From: Nevskia sp964451925
Lineage (GTDB): Bacteria > Pseudomonadota > Gammaproteobacteria > Nevskiales > Nevskiaceae
Assembly (NCBI GenBank): GCA_964451925.1
Contig: CAYVKA010000010.1
Coordinates: 1-64,000 of the forward strand
DNA length: 64,000 bases
Direction: 5' to 3'
Shown here: positions 24,046 through 32,531 of the stretch, piece after piece
Position numbering within the stretch: the first letter of the stretch is position 1
How the letters are laid out: every line of letters begins with the position of its first letter
Made by a program: the position numbers and the translations under genes
Notes under the pieces: generated by a model
What the model was told of the DNA's origin: nothing
The model's input: the letters and a program-made list of their open reading frames with translations, nothing else
Database searches by the model: none

Positions 24046-26196
24046 TCAGCGCCGGTTGGCGCGTGCCAGCCGGTGCAGGGTGGCCACCAGCAGGTCCACT
24101 TCCTCGCAGGTGTTGTAGAAGGCCAGCGAAGGACGCACCGTCGCTTCCAGCCCGAAGCGGCGCAGGATCGGCTGGGCGCAGTGATGGCCGGCGCGCACCG
24201 CGATACCCTCGCGGTTGAGCGCGGTGCCGACATCCTCGGGGCGGTAGCCCTCCAGCACAAAGGACAGCACGCTGGCCTTGTCGGGCGCGGTGCCGATCAG
24301 GCGCAGGCCGGGGACGGTCTTCATGCCCTGCGTGGCGTAGACCAGCAGGCCGTGCTCGTAGTGCGCGATGTTCTCCATGCCGACCCGCTCGACGTAGTCG
24401 ATGGCCGCGCCCAGGCCGACGGCGTCGGCGATGTTGCCGGTACCGGCTTCGAAGCGCGCCGGCGCCTTGTGGTACAGCGTCTTCTCGAAAGTGACGTCGC
24501 TGATCATGTTGCCGCCGCCCTGCCAGGGCGGCATGGCGTTGAGCAGTTCGGACTTGCCGTAGACCACGCCGATGCCGGTGGGGGCGAACACCTTGTGGCC
24601 GGAGAAGACATAGAAGTCCGCGTCCAGCGCCTGCACGTTGACGCGCAGGTGGGACACCGCCTGGGCGCCGTCGACCAGCACCTTGGCGCCCGCCCGGTGC
24701 GCCAGCTCGATCATCTCCTTGACCGGGGTGATGGTGCCCAGGGCATTGGAGACCTGGGTGAAGGCGACGATCTTGGTGCGGTCGTTGAGCAGCCGGGTGT
24801 ATTCCTCCAGCAGCACCTGGCCATCGTTGTCCACCGGCGCCACGCGCAGCCTGGCCCCGGTCTCGGCGGCGATCTGCTGCCAGGGCACGATGTTGGCGTG
24901 ATGTTCCAGCCAGGTGACGACAATCTCGTCGCCGGGCAGCAGGTTCTGCTTGCCCCAGCTCTTGGCCACCAGGTTGATCGCCTCGGTGGCGCCGCGCACG
25001 AAGACGATCTCTTCGGCCGAAGCCGCGCCGAGAAAGCGTGCCACCTTGCTGCGAGCGCCTTCGTAAGCGTCGGTCGAACGCGCCGCCAGCTCATGCGCGG
25101 CGCGATGGATGTTGGAGTTCTCGTGCGCGTAGAAATACGCCAGCCGGTCGATCACCGCCTGCGGCTTGTGCGTGGTGGCGGCATTGTCCAGCCACACCAG
25201 CGGACGGCCGTTGACGCGCTCGGACAGGATCGGGAAATCGCGCCGCACCGCGTGCACGTCGAACGGCGGATGCGCGGAAGGAGGAATTCCGGGTACCGCA
25301 TCGGCGGCAACCGGCGGCGCGGCCGTTTCCACGAAGTAGTACCGGCCGGCGGGGGCGGCGGCGGTTGACGTGCCGGGCGAGGCAGCGGAGCGGTTATCGC
25401 CCGCGAGGCCACGCAGCAGCTGCAGCACTTCCACTTCGCCCGGCAGGGCGTAGGACTGCGGCAGGATCAGATCCTCCTGCGCGCCCGGCAACTGACGCGA
25501 GGAGGCGGGATAGCCGCTGGCTTCGCCGAGGAAGTAGTAGGGGGTGCTCGGCAGCGAAACCGGCGTCGACGGCAACTCCGGCTGCGAGGGCGCCATCTGC
25601 GGCCCGAGCTTCGGCACCTCAGTGCCATACGCCGGAGGCCGGCTGATCGACTCGCTGAACGGCACGCGCGGAGCCGCCACGTCGGTGCCCGCGGCAGGTG
25701 CGGACGGCGTTGCCGTGGCGGGCGCTGCCTGTGCCGCGCCCGCCAGAGGCGATGAGGGGGGCTTGGCCTGCGGGCCTTGCGCGGCCGCCAGCGTGGAAGT
25801 CAGGCCCGGCTCGAAGCTCTGCGGGGGCTGCGGTTCGCCCAGCGGCACCGCCGGCGGATCGGGCGGCTGCGGACCGGGATGGGGGACCGCGGCGCCGAAG
25901 GCCTGCGGCACCGCCGGGGCCTCGCTGTAGGGCAGCCGCGGCGGACCGGACGCCGCGGTGGAAACGGACGGACGCGCACCTTCTCCCGGCACCTGCGAGG
26001 CTGCCGCTTGCGGAGAAGACGGCGGCGTGGCCTGCGGACTATAGCCGGACAGCGGCAGTCCCAGCGAAGCCGAACCCGGCAGGGCGGCGAAGAAATCGGC
26101 GGCCAGCCGCGCCAGCGCTGCGGTATCGGGGAGGCCTGGCGGCGGCGTCAACGCCGGCACACCTTGGTCGTTACTTGTAGGTGTCGGCGTATTCAT
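24046..26196 (-). CDS. Encapsulated cysteine desulfurase with disordered cargo domain
   Basis: 716 aa. Residues 312 to the end form a SufS-type (group II) cysteine desulfurase: LVWLDNAATTHKPQ, EHHANIVPWQ, VDGAQAVSHLRVNV, PLP lysine K535 in FSGHK and catalytic C673 in RAGHHCAQP. The first ~310 residues are Pro/Ala-rich and disordered, with a repeat PR[LV]P[YF]SE...A[FY]GxxVPxxGPQ (about 85-112 and 175-205), YYF motifs near 220 and 286, and a helix-like LPGEVEVLQLLRGLAGD. Known family 2A encapsulins take up the desulfurase through such an N-terminal domain. It converts cysteine to alanine and enzyme persulfide. Its ATG at 26196 lies inside the end of the encapsulin gene (26-bp overlap), so translation is coupled. 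Confidence 0.95.
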   Translation of the reverse strand: MNTPTPTSNDQGVPALTPPPGLPDTAALARLAADFFAALPGSASLGLPLSGYSPQATPPSSPQAAASQVPGEGARPSVSTAASGPPRLPYSEAPAVPQAFGAAVPHPGPQPPDPPAVPLGEPQPPQSFEPGLTSTLAAAQGPQAKPPSSPLAGAAQAAPATATPSAPAAGTDVAAPRVPFSESISRPPAYGTEVPKLGPQMAPSQPELPSTPVSLPSTPYYFLGEASGYPASSRQLPGAQEDLILPQSYALPGEVEVLQLLRGLAGDNRSAASPGTSTAAAPAGRYYFVETAAPPVAADAVPGIPPSAHPPFDVHAVRRDFPILSERVNGRPLVWLDNAATTHKPQAVIDRLAYFYAHENSNIHRAAHELAARSTDAYEGARSKVARFLGAASAEEIVFVRGATEAINLVAKSWGKQNLLPGDEIVVTWLEHHANIVPWQQIAAETGARLRVAPVDNDGQVLLEEYTRLLNDRTKIVAFTQVSNALGTITPVKEMIELAHRAGAKVLVDGAQAVSHLRVNVQALDADFYVFSGHKVFAPTGIGVVYGKSELLNAMPPWQGGGNMISDVTFEKTLYHKAPARFEAGTGNIADAVGLGAAIDYVERVGMENIAHYEHGLLVYATQGMKTVPGLRLIGTAPDKASVLSFVLEGYRPEDVGTALNREGIAVRAGHHCAQPILRRFGLEATVRPSLAFYNTCEEVDLLVATLHRLARANRR

Positions 26197-27124
26197 GGTA
26201 CTTGCCGACTTCCACGTCATCGAGCACCGCCAGCGCGTCGTCGGTCAGCACCGCCAGCGAGCAGTACAGCGAGATCAGGTAGGAGCCGATGGCGCTGCGG
26301 TTGATGCCCATGAAACGCACCGACAGGCCCGGCGCCTGCTCGCCGGCGAGCCCCGGCTGGAACAAGCCGACCACGCCCTGGCGCTTCTCGCCGACGCGCA
26401 TCAGCAGCACCTTGGTTTTGCCGTCGGACAACGGCACCTTGTCCGACGGGATCAGGGGCAGGCCGCGCCAGGTCAGGAACTGGGCGCCGAACAGGCTCAC
26501 CGTCGGCGGCGGAACACCACGGCGGGTGCACTCGCGGCCGAAGGCGGCGATGGCCAGCGGGTGGGTCAGGAAGAAGGCCGGCTCCTTCCACACCTTGGTG
26601 ATGAGGTCGTCGAAGTCGTCCGGGGTCGGCGCGCCGCTGAGGGTGCTGATGCGCTGCTCGTCGTGGACGTTGGCCAGCAGGCCGTAGTCCGGATTGTTGA
26701 TCAGCTCGCTTTCCTGCCGCTCCTTGACGATCTCGATGGCCAGGCGCAGCTGTTCGCGGGTCTGGTCGTGCGGGCTGCTGTAAAGGTCGGCCACCCTGGT
26801 GTGCACGTCGAGCACGGTGGTCACCGAGTTGAGGTAGTACTCGCGCGGATGCTCATCGTAGTCGACGAAGCTCTGCGGCAGCTCGGACTCGTCGCTGTGC
26901 GGCAGGCTGGATTCCTTGTGCTGCGAGCAGGCGATCTGCACCTTGCTGGCGTTGGTTACCTTGTTGACCCGGTAGATGCCGGCCTCCACCGGCAGCCACT
27001 GCAGCAGGTGCACCAGCCATCGCGGCGACAGCAGAGGGAGTTGCGCGGGGGTCTTGGTGGCATTGGCAAGTTGCCGCGCGGCGGCATCGCCCAGGGCGAG
27101 TTGCGGTTTTTGATCGTCGGCCAT
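26171..27124 (-). CDS. srpI: Family 2A encapsulin shell protein (SrpI-type)
   Basis: 317 aa. I recognise the SrpI/family 2A encapsulin: N-terminal arm LPLLSPRWLVHLLQWLPVEAGIYRVNKV, SFVDYDEHPREYYLNSVTTVLDVHTRVADLYS, HDQTREQLRLAIEIVKERQE, NPDYGLLANV, PPTVSLFGAQFLTWRGLPLIPSDK and the C-terminal LSVRFMGINRSAIGSYLISLY. It has the HK97 phage-capsid fold and assembles into a protein nanocompartment in the cytoplasm. There is no cyclic-nucleotide-binding insertion, which separates 2A from 2B. The ATG at 27124 has AGGAG 9 bases upstream. It sits between serine acetyltransferase and its cargo desulfurase, the known family 2A order. Confidence 0.95.
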   Translation of the reverse strand: MADDQKPQLALGDAAARQLANATKTPAQLPLLSPRWLVHLLQWLPVEAGIYRVNKVTNASKVQIACSQHKESSLPHSDESELPQSFVDYDEHPREYYLNSVTTVLDVHTRVADLYSSPHDQTREQLRLAIEIVKERQESELINNPDYGLLANVHDEQRISTLSGAPTPDDFDDLITKVWKEPAFFLTHPLAIAAFGRECTRRGVPPPTVSLFGAQFLTWRGLPLIPSDKVPLSDGKTKVLLMRVGEKRQGVVGLFQPGLAGEQAPGLSVRFMGINRSAIGSYLISLYCSLAVLTDDALAVLDDVEVGKYHEYADTYK

Positions 27125-27191
27125 CTTGCTGCGCTCCTGTTGCAGACGGTGTGCGGGGGACTAAAGCCTGGTTGTCCGGGAATCAGGGCCT

Positions 27192-28154
27192 TCAGCGGCC
27201 CGGCTCCCGATCGGGAATTTCGTTCTGCGAACTGGCCTGTGTCACGTTGCTGCCGGGCGGCACGCTGCGCGTCAGCCAGACGTTGCCGCCGATGGTCGAG
27301 CCACGGCCGATGGTGACGCGGCCGAGTATGGTGGCGCCGGCGTAGATGACGACGTCGTCCTCCACCACCGGATGGCGCGGCAAGCCCTTCTGCAGACCAC
27401 CGCTGCCGTCACCGGGAAAGCGCTTGGCGCCCAGCGTCACGGCCTGGTAAAGGCGCACGCGCTCGCCGATCACCGTGGTCTCGCCGATCACCACCCCGGT
27501 GCCGTGGTCGATAAAGAAGCTCGGCCCGATGGTGGCGCCCGGATGAATGTCGATGCCGGTTTCGCTGTGGGCAATCTCGGCGATGATGCGCGCCAGCAGC
27601 GGCAGTTCCAGCTGGTACAGCTTGTGGGCGATGCGGTGGTTGATCATCGCCAGGATGCCTGGATAGCACAGCAGCACTTCATCGACGCTGCGCGCCGCCG
27701 GGTCGCCGCGGAACGCGGCCACCACATCGGAGTCCAGCAGGGCGCGCAGGCCGGGCAGCGACGCGGCAAAGTCGCGCACGATCTGCACCGCGCGCTCCTC
27801 CACCTGGGTCGCGGTCAGGCCGTCATGGCGGGCGGTGTAGCGCAGTTCCAGACGCACCTGCTCGAGCAGGGCGTTGAGCGTGGTGTCCAGGGTATAGCCG
27901 ACGTAGTGGTCTTCGCTTTCCTGGCGCACCTGCGAAGGACCCAGGCGCAGGGGGAACAAGGCGCCGCGCAATGACGCGGAGATGGCGATCAGCGCATCGC
28001 GCGAAGGAAACTCGCGGCCACCCGGCTCCAGGGTGCGGTGTTGGGCCGCGCGCCACTGCGCACGGACTTCACGCAGGCCGGCGACGATGTCCTCGAGATC
28101 CCAGCGTACCGGCGCCACGGCGCCGGCGGGAGAAGCGATGTCGGCATCTTTCAT
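27192..28154 (-). CDS. epsC: Serine O-acetyltransferase (EpsC type)
   Basis: 320 aa. A long helical N-terminal domain is followed by a left-handed beta-helix acyltransferase domain: ARIIAEIAHSETGIDIHPGATIG, FFIDHGTGVVIGETTVIGERV, LYQAVTLGAKRF, HPVVEDDVVIYAGATILG and the final GGNVWLTRSVPPGSNV. His in SETGIDIHPGA and DHGTG are the catalytic residues of the family. It makes O-acetylserine, the precursor of cysteine, and so supplies substrate for the encapsulated desulfurase. ATG at 28154 preferred over one at 28172 (GGAGAAG, spacing 9). It lies 67 bp upstream of the encapsulin start and belongs to the same operon. Confidence 0.95.
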   Translation of the reverse strand: MKDADIASPAGAVAPVRWDLEDIVAGLREVRAQWRAAQHRTLEPGGREFPSRDALIAISASLRGALFPLRLGPSQVRQESEDHYVGYTLDTTLNALLEQVRLELRYTARHDGLTATQVEERAVQIVRDFAASLPGLRALLDSDVVAAFRGDPAARSVDEVLLCYPGILAMINHRIAHKLYQLELPLLARIIAEIAHSETGIDIHPGATIGPSFFIDHGTGVVIGETTVIGERVRLYQAVTLGAKRFPGDGSGGLQKGLPRHPVVEDDVVIYAGATILGRVTIGRGSTIGGNVWLTRSVPPGSNVTQASSQNEIPDREPGR

Positions 28155-28331
28155 GCGGCAATACTTCTCCATACAACCGGCACGCGCACTTCCATGGGCG
28201 GGACTGTTCGCAGTATCGGACCCCCGCAGACAAGAAGAAAATATTATTTCGTTATAGCCAAACAGCTTTCGACTACGTCTCCGGACTAGCCGAGCGTTCG
28301 CGCGGTTTCCCTTTGCCCCGCGCCATCCGGC

Positions 28332-28856
28332 TCAATCCTGGATCCACGGCAAGCCGTGATAGCGCCAGCCATCGGCCTTGCCACGCTGCTGCTGCTGGTC
28401 GATCTCGCCTTCGAAGCCCTCAAGGACGTTGAACACGTTGCTGTAGCCTGCCTTGCTCAGCGCTTCGGCGGCTGCGGCGGAACGCTTGCCGCTGCGGCAC
28501 AGCAGCAGCAGCAGCGCGTTCTTGTCCTTCACCTTGGCTTCCACTTCCCGAACGAAGCGGGGATTGCGCGTCAGCGCGGTACCGGTTGCCCAGGCCACAT
28601 GCTGGCTGCCCGGGACATGCCCGACAAACTTGCGCTCCTCCGCGCTGCGCACATCAAGCAAAGTGGCCGCGCCGTGGGCAACCAGAGTCCATGCCTGCTT
28701 CGGAGCGATGCCGCCGCCATAGCCGAGGCCATCGGCGGCGGCGCGGGCGCGAGCCTGGGCCAGCACCTCGGCGACGTCGACCGCAACACCGTCTTCGTGC
28801 GACGCCTGCTGCTCGTCTGCGGAGACCGGGCCGGCTTCGAATGTGTCATCGGACAT
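28332..28856 (-). CDS. Rhodanese-domain sulfurtransferase of the encapsulin operon
   Basis: 174 aa, cytoplasmic. One rhodanese domain (GGIAPKQAWTLVAHGAATLLDVR, KFVGHVPGSQHVAWATG) with an intact active-site loop LLCRSGKRS (C120), and the C-terminal FNVLEGFEGEID. It also carries an acidic N-terminal extension of about 45 residues. It would accept sulfane sulfur (persulfide) and pass it to a thiol acceptor, acting after the desulfurase. First gene of the four-gene operon. GGAGGT 7 bases before the ATG at 28856 makes this a strong start. A gap of 177 bp, with an AT-rich patch near 28228-28262, separates it from epsC and could hold a second promoter. Confidence 0.93.
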   Translation of the reverse strand: MSDDTFEAGPVSADEQQASHEDGVAVDVAEVLAQARARAAADGLGYGGGIAPKQAWTLVAHGAATLLDVRSAEERKFVGHVPGSQHVAWATGTALTRNPRFVREVEAKVKDKNALLLLLCRSGKRSAAAAEALSKAGYSNVFNVLEGFEGEIDQQQQRGKADGWRYHGLPWIQD

Positions 28857-29003
28857 TTTGCGTACCTCCTGCACTGCGAATGGAGCGTTGCCCGTACGAG
28901 TCGCTTCCTGGTGTACCCAGACCGCTCGAGCGGCAACACGATTCCCTTGCGGCCCAGACTATAGGCGCCGCCCCTGGCAGAGAAGTACTAAACAATAAGA
29001 CCG

Positions 29004-29022
29004 TTGTAACCAATAGTTATAA
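29004..29022. promoter_or_regulatory. Candidate operator upstream of the encapsulin operon
   Basis: TTGTAACCAATAGTTATAA is an inverted repeat (TTGTAAC / GTTATAA, 6 of 7 positions paired) with a 5-bp spacer, about 150 bp upstream of the first ATG. A TATAGT hexamer near 28961-28966 on the minus strand could be a -10 box. Sulfur operons are often under LysR-type regulators such as CysB; that link is inferred. Confidence 0.35.
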
Positions 29023-29124
29023 AGAAGAGCGCTGCCCCTTCCGCGGTTTCGCCGCATTCCGGACACGACCATGACGGGCGGCCTACCTCAGCGTGGGGGT
29101 CACATAGCCCTAAGCGTTCCCGCG

Positions 29125-29478
29125 TTAGTCGAACAATCGACGGCATTTGCGACCCTCATGGCCCAGCCGCTGTTTTCGGTAGGCAGTGGGGGTCAAGCAG
29201 GTCCAGCGCTTGAACGCGCGGGTAAAGGCCGACTGCTCGGAATAGCCCAGGCTCAGCGCCACGTCGGCGAGCGGCATCGCGCCGTCCTGCAATAGATTTT
29301 CCGCGTGGCTCCTGCGGACCGCTTCAACCAGGTCGGCGAACACCCATCCGCACCGGTTCAGGCGTCGCTGGAGGGTGCGTTCCGAGAAACCGACCGCCTG
29401 CGCCACCTGCTTGATCGAGTTCGAGCGCTGGCCGAGGCGATGGATGATCAGCGACCGGCTGAGTCGCAGGATTTCCAT
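29125..29478 (-). pseudogene. Truncated AraC-family regulator (DNA-binding domain only)
   Basis: 117 aa from an ATG at 29478. It is a complete C-terminal AraC/XylS domain: SNSIKQVAQAVGFSERTLQRRLN, then MPLADVALSLGYSEQSAFTRAFKRW and LTPTAYR. AraC proteins of this type normally carry about 220 additional N-terminal residues for effector binding. Upstream of 29478 there are only about 120 bp before the end of the permease-monooxygenase fusion at 29600, and that stretch shows no AraC similarity. No good ribosome-binding site precedes the ATG. It may be a remnant or a short DNA-binding protein. Confidence 0.7.
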
Positions 29479-29599
29479 GTGATCGGCCGGCGCGCGTTCT
29501 CCGCCGCGCGACGGCCTTCGCGCACCACCGGTGTCTGTGCGTGCCACGTCGAAAATCCTCAACTTTTTTCGTAGGCCGCGGTGAGCAGGGAATGACCGC

Positions 29600-32476
29600 T
29601 CAGGCCGCGCGACGCCCCATCGCGCCGTCGCGGGAAATTCCGGCCTGCCGCTCCGGGTGCTGCCGCAGCCGCTCATACAGATTCGGATCGGGGTCCGGCC
29701 AGCCGAATCTCTCGCGGATTTCGGACAGCAGCCGCCGATAGGTGCCGACCTCGACGTAGTTGGCATGCCGCGGCGAATCGATGTAGCGGGCTCCGCCGCG
29801 CAGGTTCGGACGGTCGTCGGCTTTCATCGCCTGCCACTCCGTCCGCCCCGCGCCGGACTGCTCGATGTACGCATCCATGGCCGCCATTTGCGCCATCTCG
29901 TCGAAGCGCTGGTAGCCGGCGCTGGCGAATTCGACGAAGCCGACCACGGCCAGGCCCCTGAGCCGGCGATGGAAGATGTTGAGGTAGAGCTCCGGGTGGC
30001 CCTGCTTCCAGGTGAAGAGCTTTTCATCCAGGTATGGAATGCGGTACTCGTAGCCGGTGGCGAACAGCACCAGGTCGATGCTCTCCTCGGAGCCGTCGGC
30101 GAACACCACGCCGTCCCGCTTGAACGCCTTGATCTCGCCCTTGGCGCGCAGGTCTCCGTGCGCCAGGCAGTGCAGGATCTGCGAGTTCATGATCGGGTGC
30201 GACTCCAGCACCTGGTGATCGGGCCGCGGCAGGCCGTAACGGGTGAGATCGCCGACCAGGGCCGCCATCATCCGGCTCGGGTCGTCCGGGATCACCACGC
30301 CCTTGGGCGGGTGTACACCGCCGCCGAGGAACACATCGGTCGGCACTCCGAAGATGTGCTTGGGCACGAAGTGGTAGCCGCGGCGCAGGCTGATGGTGGC
30401 CGCGGCCGCGTGACGCGCCGCGTCGCAGGCGATGTCCACGCCCGAGTTGCCGGCGCCGACGATCAGCACCCTGCGCCCCTTCAGCGACTCAGGGCTGCGG
30501 TACGCCACCGTATGCATCACCTCGCCGCGGAACTGATCGAGGCCCGGGTAGCTGGGCATGTTCGGATGCCAGGTGACGCCATTGGCGCAGATCAGGCCCT
30601 TGTAGGTGCGGACCTCGCCGGTGGAAAGGGTGACCTGCCAGCCGTCGGCGGCGTCCTTGCCCAGCGGCACCGCGGACTGCACGCCAACCCCGAAGCGGAT
30701 GGCCGGCCGCAGGCCAAAAGCGTCGGCGAAGGCGCGGATGTAGTCGTGAATCTGCCGGTAGCTCGGGTAGTCCGGATAGTGCTCCGGCATCGGGAACCCG
30801 AGGAAGCCGGAGGTGTACTTCGAGGAGATGAAGTGCGCCGACTCATACATCGAGGAGCCGGGATTGTCGATGTCCCAGATGCCGCCGACGTCGGTGTGAC
30901 GCTCGAACTGGTCGTAGGGAATGCCGGCGAGCTTGAAGGCGCGCGCCGCCAGCAGGCCGCAAGGGCCGGCGCCGACGATGCAGTAGCGCCCCTCGTACCG
31001 CACCGGCGCCGGCTGGCCGCGACCGCTGTTCGCGCGCAACTGGCTCTGCGCCAGGGAGGCGTAAGCCCTGGGCCGGTACTGCCGCATCCACGCCGCCACC
31101 GCCAGGCCGGCCGCGACGGCGAGCGGATAGGCCAGCGGCAACCAGCCGACCGCCTCTGCTTCGCTGGTGGTCAGCAGCTTGAAGTTCAGCGTGACCAGCA
31201 CCGAAGCGGCGCCCAGCCCCAGGGCGCCGAGCGCGGAGGCGACCAAGGTCCAGTTGCTGGCCTGGGCACGGCGGCGCAGGAAGTAAACCAGGATGGCGAG
31301 CGCCGCCAGGCTCTGCAGCACGATGATGCCGAGCGTGCCGAAGCCGATCAGCACCGGCACGCCGGCCTTGTAGGGGTCCAGGTCGGTGGCGCCGATGGCC
31401 AGGATGCAAAGCGCCGTAAGGCCGCTGACCGTGACGCTGGCGTTGGACGGCGCGTATCGTGCCGGATGGAAGCGCCCCAGATAGGCGGGCAGCAACTTCT
31501 CGCGGCTCAGCGCGAAAAGGTAGCGCGTCGCCGCGTTGTGAATGGCCAGGTACGAGGCCAGGATCGAGGTGCAGACCAGCACAGCCGAAACCGCGGCCAT
31601 GGCGTCGCCGCAGTAGCGGCTGAACAGCTTGAACATCAGCAGGCCGCCATCGGCGCCGGCCTGTGCGGCCACCTGGCCGAAGGGGATGGCGCCGACCGTG
31701 ATCCAGGCGGTGAGCAGGTAGAAGCTGCCGATCAGCAACACCGCGGCATAGGTGGCGGCGGGAATGCTGCGCCGGGGGTTTTCCGCCTCCTCGCCGTACA
31801 GCGCCGCCGACTCGAAGCCGATGAAGGAAGTGAAGGCGAACATCAGCGACACGCCCAACCCCGGCCCGAGCGCCGCCGCCGGGCTGAAGGACTGCAGCGG
31901 CAGGGCCGCGGCGCCCTGCGCGATCAGCACGCCGACATCGAACACCGCCAGCACCACGATCTCCGCGATCATCAGCGCGCCGAGGATCTTCGAGGACAGG
32001 TCGACCGAGCGGTAGCCGAGGAAGGCGATGGCGGCGACGCCGGCCGCCGTGTAGATCAGCCAGGAGTGATGGATGCCCATCGAGGAGAGCATGACGTCGG
32101 CGAAGTAGCCGAAGAACGCCGCCATGCCGAAAGTGAAGCTGATATACGCCGGCATCGCGATGAAGGCGGCGCCGACACCCGCCGCCTTGCCCAGGCCCTG
32201 GGCGACGAAGGTGTAGAACGCGCCGGTGTTGACCACCCTGCGGCCCATCGCCGCATAGCCGACGGCGAACAGCAGCAGGACCACGCCGGCGAACAGGAAG
32301 CTCGCCGGCGTGCCGGCGCCGTTGCCGCGGCCGAGCGCGATCGGCAGGTTGCCGATCATCGCCGCCAGCGGCGCGGCGGCCGCCACCACCAGGAAGATGA
32401 TGCGCCGCGTGCTCAACGCCTGGCGGCGCTGGCCCGTCTCGAACTTGCGGGCCGTGGCGCGCAGTGACTCGTCCAT
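29600..32476 (-). CDS. Fused APC-family permease and flavin monooxygenase
   Basis: 958 aa in one continuous frame. Residues 20-465 are an amino acid-polyamine-organocation permease with about 12 membrane helices (RIIFLVVAAAAPLAAMIG, FTSFIGFESAALYGEEAENP, ATRYLFALSREKLLP). Residues 495-930 are a class B flavin monooxygenase: FAD-binding GAGPCG near 502, GGIWD at 531, the FMO-type fingerprint FRGEVMHTVAY at 649, NADPH-binding GAGNSG at 673, and ATGYEYRIPYL. Each half is of full length and keeps its key residues, and the frame is not interrupted. The protein would import a nitrogenous or sulfur-containing compound and oxidise it at the membrane, an inference from the fusion. Substrate unknown. 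Confidence 0.9.
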   Translation of the reverse strand: MDESLRATARKFETGQRRQALSTRRIIFLVVAAAAPLAAMIGNLPIALGRGNGAGTPASFLFAGVVLLLFAVGYAAMGRRVVNTGAFYTFVAQGLGKAAGVGAAFIAMPAYISFTFGMAAFFGYFADVMLSSMGIHHSWLIYTAAGVAAIAFLGYRSVDLSSKILGALMIAEIVVLAVFDVGVLIAQGAAALPLQSFSPAAALGPGLGVSLMFAFTSFIGFESAALYGEEAENPRRSIPAATYAAVLLIGSFYLLTAWITVGAIPFGQVAAQAGADGGLLMFKLFSRYCGDAMAAVSAVLVCTSILASYLAIHNAATRYLFALSREKLLPAYLGRFHPARYAPSNASVTVSGLTALCILAIGATDLDPYKAGVPVLIGFGTLGIIVLQSLAALAILVYFLRRRAQASNWTLVASALGALGLGAASVLVTLNFKLLTTSEAEAVGWLPLAYPLAVAAGLAVAAWMRQYRPRAYASLAQSQLRANSGRGQPAPVRYEGRYCIVGAGPCGLLAARAFKLAGIPYDQFERHTDVGGIWDIDNPGSSMYESAHFISSKYTSGFLGFPMPEHYPDYPSYRQIHDYIRAFADAFGLRPAIRFGVGVQSAVPLGKDAADGWQVTLSTGEVRTYKGLICANGVTWHPNMPSYPGLDQFRGEVMHTVAYRSPESLKGRRVLIVGAGNSGVDIACDAARHAAAATISLRRGYHFVPKHIFGVPTDVFLGGGVHPPKGVVIPDDPSRMMAALVGDLTRYGLPRPDHQVLESHPIMNSQILHCLAHGDLRAKGEIKAFKRDGVVFADGSEESIDLVLFATGYEYRIPYLDEKLFTWKQGHPELYLNIFHRRLRGLAVVGFVEFASAGYQRFDEMAQMAAMDAYIEQSGAGRTEWQAMKADDRPNLRGGARYIDSPRHANYVEVGTYRRLLSEIRERFGWPDPDPNLYERLRQHPERQAGISRDGAMGRRAA

Positions 32477-32531
32477 CGAATGCTCTCCAATCAGTCGGCG
32501 GCGCGAACAGGCGCCGCAAGGTGTCAGCGGC

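Noticed and set aside
28857..29003. Sigma-54 promoter for the encapsulin operon
   Set aside because: One GG-N10-GC spacing match exists on the minus strand near 28933-28946, but the other consensus bases are wrong, unlike the three good sites at 9.9, 16.8 and 20.1 kb.
29657..32467. 936-codon plus-strand frame opposite the APC-FMO fusion
   Set aside because: Composition typical of antisense (Arg, His, Gln, Gly) and no domain. The opposite strand has two complete domains.
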